Of a stretch of DNA of 64,000 bases, positions 1-7,386 are shown piece by piece. The stretch comes from Pseudomonadota bacterium. Lineage in GTDB: Bacteria; Pseudomonadota; Alphaproteobacteria; Reyranellales; Reyranellaceae. The position numbers and the translations under genes were made by a program. The stretch covers positions 105,335 through 169,334 of the forward strand of contig JAFEBU010000034.1 of assembly GCA_018242505.1 (NCBI GenBank), read 5' to 3'. Below the pieces are notes generated by a model, which saw only the letters and a program-made list of their open reading frames with translations, ran no database searches and was not told where the DNA came from. Position 1 is the first letter of the stretch, and every line of letters begins with the position of its first letter.

Positions 1-1892
1 TCGCGGCCGAGCACGTTCACCGTGATCGTGTCGCCGAGGCGGAGGCCGAACTCGTGCGCCAGCGTCTCGTCGAACGAGACGAGCTGCGGGCCGCGATAGT
101 CGGCAGGCCACCATTCGCCTGCGACAACATGCGCACCCTCCGGCGGGCGGGCGGCGTAGGTGACGCCGCGGTCGCTGTCGACCGCCCAGCGCGCACCTGA
201 CGGAACATGAACCTCGCTCACCGGCTTGCCGGCGAGCTTCACGATCCGACCGCGCAGCGACGGCACCTTCTCGAGCGCACCGGCGCCCGGGATCGCGGCG
301 ATCGTCCGTTCGACCTCGGCCATCTGGCTCGACTGGATATCGACGAAGAAGAAGGCGGGTGCGTCCCTGGGGATACGCTGCGTGATCTGTTCGCGCAGAT
401 TGCCCTCGATCAGGGCGGTCGCGACCAGCACGGTGAGGCCAAGACCCAGCGACAGCATCACGACCGGCGTCGGCGAGCCCGGCCGATGGAGATTGGCGAG
501 CGCAAGGCGAAGGGAAGCCAGTCGCGGCTTGCCCATCCGCGCCGCCACCGCCATCACGCCGCGCGCCAGCAGGGGGAAGGCGGCGAAGGCGCCGAGTGCG
601 CCGAGGACGAAGTAGGCTGCGATCCACGGACTGTCGGCGGTCCCGACCGTGAAACCCGCGAGCAGGAGCGCCGCCCCCGCGACAAGCGCGAGGTCGCGCC
701 AGCCGAGTCGTCCGCGCTCATGCACGGCGCCGCGCATCAGGGTGGCGGCGGGCACGGTGCGGGCACGGATCAGCGGCAGGAGCGTGAACAGCACCGACAC
801 CAGAAGGCCAAAAGCCGCCGCCATGGCGAGCGGCCGGAGGTAGAGCGCGATCCGCGCCTTCACCGGCAGAAGATCGGCGATCAGCGACTGGGCGAGGAAC
901 GGCAGCGCCGCACCGAGCGCGACCCCGGCCGCGATCCCGAGGAGGGCAAGGGCGCCGAGCTGCAGGAAGTAGGTCGTGAAGACCAGGCGCTGCGGCGCGC
1001 CGAGACACTTCATGATGGCGATGGTGCGCATGCGGCCGGCGAGGAAGCTCGAGACGGCATTGCCGACGCCGACACCACCCACCAGCAGCGCCGCCAATCC
1101 AATCAGGCCGATGAACTCGGTCAGCCGGTCGAGCCAGAAGCGGATGCCGCCGCCCGCCTCGCCGAGATCGCGCACCCGCCAGCCGGCCTCGGGGAAGCGC
1201 GCCTTGATCGCTGCCGCAACCTCCTTGTCCGAGCGGCCGCTTGGCAGCTTCAGGCGGTATTGCCAGGTGAGCAGGCTGCCCGGCTGCACCAGGCCCGACT
1301 CGGAGAGCGCGGCGAACGGCATCATCAGACGCGGCCCGAGGCTTGCGAAGGCGCTGAGGCCGCTGTCGGGTTCGCGCTCGATGATCGCGCGCACCTGCAG
1401 GGTGGTCTCGCCGACTTTCACAAGATCGCCCAGCGCGATGCCCATGCGCTTCAGCGCCGCCTCCTCAACCGCCGCGCCCCAGACGCCGTCGCGCCTGGCG
1501 AGCGCCTCCTGCAACGATCCTCCGCCGCGCAACTCGACATGGCCGTAGAGCGGATAGGCCGGCTCGACCGCCTTCAATTGCACCAGCGCCGCCGTGCCGC
1601 CCGGCTTGGCCGGCCGCGCCATCGAGCGGCTGTCGACCCAGCGCACGAGCTCGCCCTGCTCGCGCAGGAAAGCCAGCTGATCGGGCGTCGCCTCGCGATA
1701 AAGCAGCGAGACCGCGACATCGCCGCCCAGCAGCTCGCGCGCATCGGAGCGCAGTCCTTCCTCGATCGCACGACTGAAGGACAGGATCGCCGCGATCGCG
1801 CCGACGCCGAGCGCCAAGCAGGCGAGGAACAGGCGGAAGCCGCCAAGGCCGCTGCGCATCTCGCGGCGCGCGAGCTTGGCGGCGAGAGTCAT
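1..1892 (-). CDS. ABC transporter permease, FtsX/YbbP type (partial, 3' end off window)
   Basis: Membrane component of a MacB/YbbAP-type ABC transporter; the family acts in lipid or lipoprotein export or in envelope mechanotransmission rather than import. The protein starts MTLAAKLARREMRSG with a hydrophobic segment near residues 20-37. A long extracytoplasmic region follows, then an FtsX-type group of membrane segments, and a second half begins before the left edge, as expected of the roughly 800-residue duplicated permeases. The start lies 10 bases after the stop of the ATPase gene, so the two form one operon. The start codon is the ATG read at 1892-1890. The substrate is unknown. Confidence 0.85.
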   Translation of the reverse strand, partial: MTLAAKLARREMRSGLGGFRLFLACLALGVGAIAAILSFSRAIEEGLRSDARELLGGDVAVSLLYREATPDQLAFLREQGELVRWVDSRSMARPAKPGGTAALVQLKAVEPAYPLYGHVELRGGGSLQEALARRDGVWGAAVEEAALKRMGIALGDLVKVGETTLQVRAIIEREPDSGLSAFASLGPRLMMPFAALSESGLVQPGSLLTWQYRLKLPSGRSDKEVAAAIKARFPEAGWRVRDLGEAGGGIRFWLDRLTEFIGLIGLAALLVGGVGVGNAVSSFLAGRMRTIAIMKCLGAPQRLVFTTYFLQLGALALLGIAAGVALGAALPFLAQSLIADLLPVKARIALYLRPLAMAAAFGLLVSVLFTLLPLIRARTVPAATLMRGAVHERGRLGWRDLALVAGAALLLAGFTVGTADSPWIAAYFVLGALGAFAAFPLLARGVMAVAARMGKPRLASLRLALANLHRPGSPTPVVMLSLGLGLTVLVATALIEGNLREQITQRIPRDAPAFFFVDIQSSQMAEVERTIAAIPGAGALEKVPSLRGRIVKLAGKPVSEVHVPSGARWAVDSDRGVTYAARPPEGAHVVAGEWWPADYRGPQLVSFDETLAHEFGLRLGDTITVNVLGR

Positions 1893-1902
1893 CGACCGGC
1901 GT

Positions 1903-2616
1903 TCATTGCGCAGCAAGCGCCTGGCCCGCCGCGGTGCGCTGGTCGCCGACCATGAGGCCGTCGGCGATGCGCAGGATGCGATCGCAACGCTCGGCCAGCG
2001 TCATGTCATGGGTGATCAGGATCAGGGTCGCCGAATTGGCGCGCGCCATGTCGAAGAGAAGATCCATCACCTGCCTGCCGGTCGCGCCATCGAGATTGCC
2101 AGTCGGCTCGTCGGCGAGCAGGAGCTTCGGCCGGCCGACGAAGGCACGCGCCACGGCCACGCGCTGCTGCTCGCCACCCGAGAGCTGCGCCGGATAGTGC
2201 CTGAGCCGCGACACCAATCCCACGCGCTCCAGCGCCATCTGCGCCGCTTCGAATGCATCGGTGCGGCCGGCAAATTCGAGCGGCAAGGCGACGTTCTCCA
2301 GCGCCGTCATGGTCGGGATGAGATGGAAGCCCTGGAACACGATGCCGATATGATCGCGCCTGAGGCGTGCGCGGGCATCGTCATCCAGCGGGCCGAGATC
2401 GTGGCCGGCCATCTCGACGCGACCGGAAGTGGCGCGCTCGAGGCCGCCGGCCACCATCATCAGGCTCGACTTGCCGGCGCCGGACGGCCCGACCACCGCG
2501 GCGATCTCGCCGGCGGCGATGTCGAGCGTGATACCGCGCAGGATATTGACCATGCCGGCATCGCTTGCCATGTCGAGATGCACGTCGATGAAGCGGACGA
2601 TGGGCGGGGCGGTCAC
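1903..2616 (-). CDS. ABC transporter ATP-binding protein, YbbA/LolD type
   Basis: ATPase of 237 residues that would energise the FtsX-like permease downstream. Visible motifs are Walker A GPSGAGKSS, a Q-loop at FQGFHL, the ABC signature LSGGEQQR, and Walker B LLLADEP followed by the switch His in ITHD. I start it at the GTG at 2616, which has GGAG five bases upstream; a TTG one codon earlier is possible. Gene order (tesA divergent from this ATPase and its permease) matches E. coli tesA-ybbA-ybbP. That supports a YbbA-like identity rather than LolD proper. Confidence 0.9.
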   Translation of the reverse strand: MTAPPIVRFIDVHLDMASDAGMVNILRGITLDIAAGEIAAVVGPSGAGKSSLMMVAGGLERATSGRVEMAGHDLGPLDDDARARLRRDHIGIVFQGFHLIPTMTALENVALPLEFAGRTDAFEAAQMALERVGLVSRLRHYPAQLSGGEQQRVAVARAFVGRPKLLLADEPTGNLDGATGRQVMDLLFDMARANSATLILITHDMTLAERCDRILRIADGLMVGDQRTAAGQALAAQ

Positions 2617-2637
2617 CAAGGCTCCGGAAATGGGACG

Positions 2638-3315
2638 ATGAGGCTCGGCAAGGGATATGGTCGTTTTGCGGCAGCGGTCAATTCGCTGGCGATCCTTCTT
2701 TTTTGCTTGATTCCGGCATGGGCCGACACGCCGCCGATCAGGCTCGCCGTTCTGGGCGACAGCCTGGCGGCCGGTTTCGGCATCAAGCCGGAACAAGCCT
2801 TCCCCGCTCTGCTTGAGGCGGCGCTGAAGGCCGAAGGTCGCAACGTCGCAGTGCTGAACGACGGCGTCTCGGGCGACACCACGGCCGGCGGCCTCGACCG
2901 GCTCGACTGGATCCTGGGCGACAAGCCCGACATCGTGATGGTCGAGCTGGGCGCCAACGACGCCCTGCGCGGCATCGATCCGGCCAGCACCGAGCGCAAT
3001 CTCGCGACCATCGTCGAGAAGCTGAAGGCGGCCAGCGTCACGGTATGGCTCGCGGGCATGATGGCGCCACGCAATCTCGGACCGGAATATGTCGCCGCGT
3101 TCGACGGCCTTTACCGGCGGCTTGCCGACAGGTACCAGGTTCCGCTCTATCCCTTCGTGCTCGACGGCGTCGCACAGAACCCGACGCTCAACCAGGCTGA
3201 CGGCCTTCATCCCAACCCGAAGGGCGCGGAGGTGATCGCCGAACGCATGCTCCCGTTCGTCGCCAGGAACCTCGATCACTATGCCGCGTCTGTTCATCGC
3301 CCTCCCCGTCCCTGA
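2638..3315 (+). CDS. tesA: SGNH/GDSL arylesterase (TesA-like)
   Basis: Periplasmic thioesterase/arylesterase/lysophospholipase of the SGNH hydrolase family, 225 residues. An N-terminal signal sequence (hydrophobic residues 12-28, cleavage after AWA) precedes block I GDSL with the nucleophile Ser42. The block II Gly is in VSGDTT, the block III Asn in GANDAL, and the Asp-x-x-His block V in DGLHPN. The ATG is 21 bases from the divergent ATPase start, so the two share a promoter region. The last 35 bases overlap thpR. The reaction is hydrolysis of acyl esters or thioesters; the natural substrate cannot be read from the sequence. Confidence 0.92.
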   Translation: MRLGKGYGRFAAAVNSLAILLFCLIPAWADTPPIRLAVLGDSLAAGFGIKPEQAFPALLEAALKAEGRNVAVLNDGVSGDTTAGGLDRLDWILGDKPDIVMVELGANDALRGIDPASTERNLATIVEKLKAASVTVWLAGMMAPRNLGPEYVAAFDGLYRRLADRYQVPLYPFVLDGVAQNPTLNQADGLHPNPKGAEVIAERMLPFVARNLDHYAASVHRPPRP

Positions 3316-3826
3316 GGACGTCTCCGACGCGCTCACCGCGCTGCAGGCGGGCGTGCCCGACGCACGCTGGGTGCCGGCGGAGAATTTCCACGTCACGCTC
3401 TGCTTCGCGGGCGAAGTCCAGGGCGCGATGGGACGCGATCTCGAAGAGGAGCTTTCCGACATCGCGGGATCGCCGTTCGCGGTGACGGTCGCCGGCGTCG
3501 ACCAGTTCAGCAGCGGCAAGCAGCCCAAGGCGCTGGTGGCGCTGGTGGCGAAATCCGACCGGCTCGACTGGCTGCAGCAGAAGGTCTCCACCGTGGCGCG
3601 CAACTGCGGTATCGGCGTCGAGCGTCGCAAGTTCCGCCCGCACGTCACCCTCGCCCGCTTTCGCAACGGCGCGGAGACCGGCCATCACATCGCCCAGTTC
3701 ATGGCGAGCCACGCCCAGTTCCGCGCCGGCCCCTGGGTCGCCGAGCATTTCGCGCTCTACTCCAGCCGGCAGGGCCGCAACGGTTCGATCTACACCGAAG
3801 AGGCGGCCTATCCGCTGACGTTCTGA
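3281..3826 (+). CDS. thpR: RNA 2',3'-cyclic phosphodiesterase (2H family)
   Basis: A cytoplasmic 2H phosphoesterase of 181 residues, the family's usual length. The two catalytic His-x-Thr-Leu motifs are visible as HVTL near residue 38 and again in PHVTLARF near residue 127. Family members open 2',3'-cyclic phosphate ends of RNA and ligate tRNA halves in vitro. The gene begins inside the 3' end of tesA and is therefore probably cotranscribed and translationally coupled with it. No functional link with the esterase is evident. Confidence 0.9.
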   Translation: MPRLFIALPVPEDVSDALTALQAGVPDARWVPAENFHVTLCFAGEVQGAMGRDLEEELSDIAGSPFAVTVAGVDQFSSGKQPKALVALVAKSDRLDWLQQKVSTVARNCGIGVERRKFRPHVTLARFRNGAETGHHIAQFMASHAQFRAGPWVAEHFALYSSRQGRNGSIYTEEAAYPLTF

Positions 3827-3849
3827 CGCGCGGCGGTCCTTCCATATGA

Positions 3850-3890
3850 GCGCCACTTCAGCGCGGAGTTTATTTCGCGCGCAGTGGCGC
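3850..3890. terminator. Nested inverted repeat between convergent genes
   Basis: GCGCCACT at 3850-3857 pairs with AGTGGCGC at 3883-3890, and an inner GCGCG/CGCGC pair encloses a T-rich loop. It lies between thpR and the convergent small gene. No long U-tract follows, so termination is inferred from position and structure. Confidence 0.4.
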
Positions 3891-3922
3891 ACTTCCAGCG
3901 ACGAACTCGTACTGCCGGCAGC

Positions 3923-3940
3923 GCGCAACTCCAGTTGCGC
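3923..3940. terminator. Short perfect palindrome downstream of the 49-residue gene
   Basis: GCGCAACT and AGTTGCGC are separated by two bases, 13 bases beyond the stop codon of the minus-strand small gene. It is a candidate 3' hairpin for that transcript; no U-tract was seen. Confidence 0.35.
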
Positions 3941-3952
3941 TCATGCGGTGCG

Positions 3953-4102
3953 TCAGTGCCGCTTGAAGTACTGGACGGCGCGTTCGTGCTTCTCGGCGGC
4001 GGCGCGGCTCCTGAAGGTGCCGAGATTGCGCCGCTTGCCGGTCTTGGGATTGATCTTGCGCGAATAGAGGCGGTATTCGCCCGAGGCGAGCTTGCGGATC
4101 AT
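3953..4102 (-). CDS. Small conserved basic protein of unknown function (49 aa)
   Basis: A 49-residue protein beginning [16 protein letters not shown] and rich in Lys and Arg, including a [11 protein letters not shown] segment and an Ala/Glu/His-rich end. The start ATG at 4102 has GGAGG upstream at good spacing. I recall similar short basic proteins in alphaproteobacteria (RLYSRK...[13 protein letters not shown]), but no function is known to me. The strong charge is compatible with nucleic-acid binding; this is inference. The stop of the phosphotriesterase-like gene upstream is only 20 bases away, so it is probably the last gene of that transcript. Confidence 0.7.
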   Translation of the reverse strand: MIRKLASGEYRLYSRKINPKTGKRRNLGTFRSRAAAEKHERAVQYFKRH

Positions 4103-4122
4103 GTCCGGTCCTCCGTGATGCC

Positions 4123-5166
4123 TCAAACGAACGTCAGCAATCGCCGCGGGTTGCGCACCAGGATGGCGTCGATCTCGTCGGCGCTGTAGCCGCGCTTTTC
4201 CATCATCGGCACGACATTGCGGAAGATGTGGCCGTAGCCATGGCCGCCGAAGCTCGCCAGCCGCGTGCGGTAGCAGATGTCGTGGCTGATGACGACACGA
4301 TCGAGATGGCCATGGTCGATCAGCGCCCGGATCAGCCTGAGCCGCGTCGCGTCGTTGGGCATGTCGATGTCGGAAAGCCCGTAGTAGCTCGCCTCCTGGC
4401 CGAACAGGTCGAACTCGATCGTGACGCCTGAATCGGCGAGCCTTAGCAGCCGCGGCTCGTCGAAGATCGTGCGGTCGATGTGGCTGATGACGATCCGCTC
4501 GGTGGGATGGCCGGCCGCCTTGATGAAGTCGGCCACTTCCTGCGGCTGCTCGGGATCGCGCCCCGGATGGACGTTGATCGCGGCCCCCGTCTCGGCCGCG
4601 GCGATCAGCGCCGCCCGCATCACGCGCTTCTCGGTGTCGGTCCACGGCGCGGTGCAGCCGATCTCGCCGATCATGCCGGCGCGGATATCGGTGCCCCAGG
4701 CTCCGCGCAGGACCTGGCCGATGATCTCGTCGGCGAAATCCTCGACCGTGCGGCCGTGGTTCTTCGGGTCCTGGTAGTCGTTGACGTAATAGCCGCAGCC
4801 CATGACGAGATGGACGCCGGTGCCTGACGCGATGCGCTGCAGGCCACGAGGATCGGGCGACAGGCCACCACAAGTCAGTTCGACGATGGCATCGCCGCCA
4901 TCGTGCTTCATCATCTTCACCTCGCGGGTGGCGATGTCCTCGAGGTCGAGCATGTACTTGCGGCCGACCCGGCCGATCTTGTGGCCGTAGTTCATCTGCC
5001 ACACGTTCTCGAGCGTGATCTCCGGCCCGAGATCGTTGTCGGCCCGGGTGGCCGGCGGACGAAGGTCGCAGAGCACATGCTCGTGCATCAGCGTGCGGCC
5101 GAGCGCCGCCGGTTCGATCGGTCCGAGGACGGTCTGGATCTTTCCCTTGAGGTCCTCGCGGGTCAT
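4123..5166 (-). CDS. Phosphotriesterase-family metal-dependent hydrolase
   Basis: An amidohydrolase-superfamily protein of 347 residues resembling phosphotriesterase and phosphotriesterase-like lactonases. Expected binuclear-metal ligands are visible: His28-x-His30 (LMHEHVL), a Glu in GEIGC where a carboxylated Lys sits in classical phosphotriesterase, His in NVHPGR, His in ISHID, and Asp in SHDIC. The Glu favours the Glu-bridged subgroup rather than a true organophosphatase. Its start overlaps the stop of the Bug receptor gene by ATGA, so receptor and hydrolase are translationally coupled. A shared role in capturing and hydrolysing one ester or lactone substrate is inferred. Confidence 0.85.
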   Translation of the reverse strand: MTREDLKGKIQTVLGPIEPAALGRTLMHEHVLCDLRPPATRADNDLGPEITLENVWQMNYGHKIGRVGRKYMLDLEDIATREVKMMKHDGGDAIVELTCGGLSPDPRGLQRIASGTGVHLVMGCGYYVNDYQDPKNHGRTVEDFADEIIGQVLRGAWGTDIRAGMIGEIGCTAPWTDTEKRVMRAALIAAAETGAAINVHPGRDPEQPQEVADFIKAAGHPTERIVISHIDRTIFDEPRLLRLADSGVTIEFDLFGQEASYYGLSDIDMPNDATRLRLIRALIDHGHLDRVVISHDICYRTRLASFGGHGYGHIFRNVVPMMEKRGYSADEIDAILVRNPRRLLTFV

Positions 5167-6152
5167 TGCGGCTCCAGCTTGGCGATCTCGACGACCTTCT
5201 TCCACTTGGCCGTTTCGCGCGTGATCTGCTGGGCAAGCTCCTCGTCGTTGCCGATCAGGTCGGAGGCACCGGCGTCGCGGATCTTCTTGATCACCGCCTC
5301 CGACTTGCCGCCCTTCACGATCTCGTCGGAGAGCTTGCGGATGACCTCTTTCGGCGTGCCGGCGGGCGCCGCCACATACCACCAGGGTGCGGCGTCGAAG
5401 TCCGGGAATCCCTGCTCGGCGATGGTCGGCACGTCGGGCAGCGCGAACCAGCGCTTGCTCGTGCTCACGCCCAGCGCCCGGAGCGCGCCGGTCTGGATAT
5501 GCGGCAGGTACGGCGGCAGGTTGTCCATGGTGCTCGGAATGGTGCCGGCCAGCAGATCCTGCAGGACAAGCGCGCTGCCGCGATAGACGACATGCTCGAC
5601 CTTGAAGCCGGCCAGCGCCTGGAAATATTCCATGGCGAGATGGCCGGTGCCGCCCACCGCCGGCGAGCCGAAGCTCACCTTGCCCGGTCCCTGTGCCTTG
5701 CAATAGGCGACATAGTCCTTGGCCGTCTTGACCTCGGGCGCGAAGTCCTTGTGCAACGCCAGCACATTGGCCACTTCGCCGAACAGCGCCACCGGCGCGA
5801 AGGCCTTGGCGATGTCGTAGGGCATCTTCTTGTAGAGGAACTGGTTGGTCACGGCGGTTCCGACCGTGCCCAGCAACAGCGTGTAGCCGTCGGCGGGCGC
5901 CTTGGCGACGATGTCCGCGCCGAGATTGCCGCCGGCGCCGCTCTTGTTGTCGACGACCACCGTGGCGCCCCAAGCATCCGTCAGATGCTGGGCGACGATG
6001 CGACCCAGAATGTCGGTGGTTCCACCTGGCGCGAACGGAACCACGAGACGGATCGACTTGTCGGGATAGGCTTTCGCCCAGCCCTGACGGGCGAGCATCG
6101 GCGTGGCAAGCGCGGCCGCGACAACGGTGCGACGGCGAACGGTCTTAGTCAT
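5163..6152 (-). CDS. Tripartite tricarboxylate transporter receptor (Bug/TctC family)
   Basis: A periplasmic solute-binding protein of 329 residues with an N-terminal export signal (KTVRRRTVVAAALATPMLA, with an Arg-rich n-region of possible Tat type). The Bug family core follows: YPDKSIRLVVPFAPGG, then the VVDNKSGAGGN and the PADGYTLL motifs. Family members bind carboxylates or small aromatic or amide compounds. No TctA/TctB membrane genes lie nearby, which is common for orphan Bug proteins. The coupled phosphotriesterase-like gene suggests a ligand that is hydrolysed after uptake. Confidence 0.92.
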   Translation of the reverse strand: MTKTVRRRTVVAAALATPMLARQGWAKAYPDKSIRLVVPFAPGGTTDILGRIVAQHLTDAWGATVVVDNKSGAGGNLGADIVAKAPADGYTLLLGTVGTAVTNQFLYKKMPYDIAKAFAPVALFGEVANVLALHKDFAPEVKTAKDYVAYCKAQGPGKVSFGSPAVGGTGHLAMEYFQALAGFKVEHVVYRGSALVLQDLLAGTIPSTMDNLPPYLPHIQTGALRALGVSTSKRWFALPDVPTIAEQGFPDFDAAPWWYVAAPAGTPKEVIRKLSDEIVKGGKSEAVIKKIRDAGASDLIGNDEELAQQITRETAKWKKVVEIAKLEPQ

Positions 6153-6222
6153 GGCATTTCCCTCGATGTTGAGGGCGACTATATCGTCCGATAGGGGAGA
6201 AACAAACGCGGCGGCTCCGTCG

Positions 6223-6850
6223 ATCGGCTATGCTGATCGCATCTCGGTACGGCTCCCAAGCGGGGGCCGGCGGTGCGAACGATCCCTGGCCGTTTCCATC
6301 GCTTCTGGTGGAGGCACCAGTCTGGCCGACGCTACCGGCCGACGCAGCCCCAGGCCGTGCTGAAACGCGCGGTCCCGCCACCGATGCCGGTTTCTCTCTC
6401 CTTCTCTCTCCTTCTCTCTCCTTCTCTCTCCTTCTCTCTCCTGCTCTTTCTCTCTCTTTATCCTTTGACCGCCAACGGCATGGCGCTGGAGGTCGGCACC
6501 GCGAAGGTGGTCGTAGGCACGTCGTTGCGCGCACGCGCCATGGCCGGGCAGCCCCCAACACTGTGGGGCCGGCGTTGCCCAACGGGCAGGCCTCAAAGGA
6601 TTATGTTCCCGTGCACGAGGAGCGGCTCGCCTTCGCCATCACCCTCTCTGTCGACCCGCCGGAAAAGCTCATCCGCGCCGACATGGTCTATGCTGACATG
6701 GTCTATATCGAGAAGCCCACCGGCGGCGCGGTCCTCTCGGACGGCCTCGATCACCTATTGCAGCAGCCCGCCGGTCGACGATTTCGACAACAACATCCGC
6801 GCCTTGCCTTCAACGCGGTGAAGCGTCTGGACGAGCTCGGTCTCGAATGG
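6223..6850 (+). pseudogene. Decayed N,N-dimethylformamidase large-subunit-like gene
   Basis: Fragments in three frames match, in the right order, what I recall of N,N-dimethylformamidase beta-subunit-family proteins. The N-terminal IGYADRISVR is at 6223-6252. A LamG-like strand segment GMALEVGTAKVVVGTSLRARA is at 6477-6539. The C-terminal ADMVYIEKPTGGAVLS lies at about 6689-6739 and is continued in another frame by SITYCSSPPVDDFDNNIRAL to 6806 and then by AFNAVKRLDELGLEW to 6850. Intact proteins are around 750 residues, so most of the middle is deleted. A CT-rich tandem repeat sits inside, and a 15-base near-perfect tandem duplication encodes ADMVY twice. Family assignment is from memory of motifs and needs a profile search. 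Confidence 0.6.
6391..6440 (+). repeat. Tandem repeat, five copies of CTTCTCTCTC
   Basis: A pyrimidine-only 10-base unit repeats five times without interruption (the first copy differs at its first base) and continues as degenerate CT sequence to about 6462. It lies inside the decayed dimethylformamidase-like gene, where slippage would not be selected against. Confidence 0.9.
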
Positions 6851-7328
6851 CCGTTGCCGCAAACGGCGTGAGGGCGGCGAGCAGGCCGGCGCACCCTTTC
6901 TCGATCAGGTCCAGCGCCTGCTCGTAGTCGCGTGCTCCGCCGCCATAGGGATCGGGAACGTCGAGCGAGCGCGCGTCAGGCAGAAACTTCAGGAACATCT
7001 GCGGCCGGTCGATTTGCGTGCGCGGCGCCATCCGCCGCATCACCGCGAGGTGGCTGCGGTCCATCGCCAGCGGATAGTCGAATCGCTCGATGTCCTCGCC
7101 GCTGAGTATCCGGGCGCGGTGGCCCGCGAGATCGTAGCCGCGCCGTTTCGCCGCCTCGACGGCCAACAGCGATGCCGATTGCCCGACATGGCCGACCGAT
7201 GTTCCGGCAGAGTCGATACGAAGGGCCTCCGCCAGGCCGGCGCGCCGGACCATCGCGCGGAATACGCCAACCGCCATGGGTGAGCGGCAGATATTGCCGG
7301 TGCAGACGAACAGGACGCCGATGGTCAT
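6810..7328 (-). CDS. Low-molecular-weight protein-tyrosine phosphatase
   Basis: A cytoplasmic phosphatase of 172 residues. The P-loop C9-TGNIC-R15-S16 follows the first beta strand, and the general-acid Asp is in VPDPYGG near residue 126, both diagnostic of the family. The start ATG at 7328 places the P-loop at the standard position; upstream in-frame codons are not needed. The C-terminus runs about 20 residues beyond the usual end and overlaps the pseudogene on the other strand, so the natural stop may have been lost. The divergent neighbour is an acyl-CoA dehydrogenase with no obvious link. Confidence 0.88.
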   Translation of the reverse strand: MTIGVLFVCTGNICRSPMAVGVFRAMVRRAGLAEALRIDSAGTSVGHVGQSASLLAVEAAKRRGYDLAGHRARILSGEDIERFDYPLAMDRSHLAVMRRMAPRTQIDRPQMFLKFLPDARSLDVPDPYGGGARDYEQALDLIEKGCAGLLAALTPFAATAIRDRARPDASPR

Positions 7329-7386
7329 GGCCTCGCACCCTAGCACGGCGCTAGAGTGCGCCAGCAGCAGGATACCGGAGGCGACC

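Noticed and set aside
207..1955. Long plus-strand frame (582 codons) opposite the FtsX-like permease
   Set aside because: Antisense of a clear ABC permease; composition is Arg/His/Gln-rich as expected of shadows in high-GC DNA.
6230..6871. 213-codon plus frame called as one protein
   Set aside because: It mixes coding remnants with a CT-repeat-encoded Leu/Ser tract; family similarity jumps between frames, so it is part of a pseudogene.
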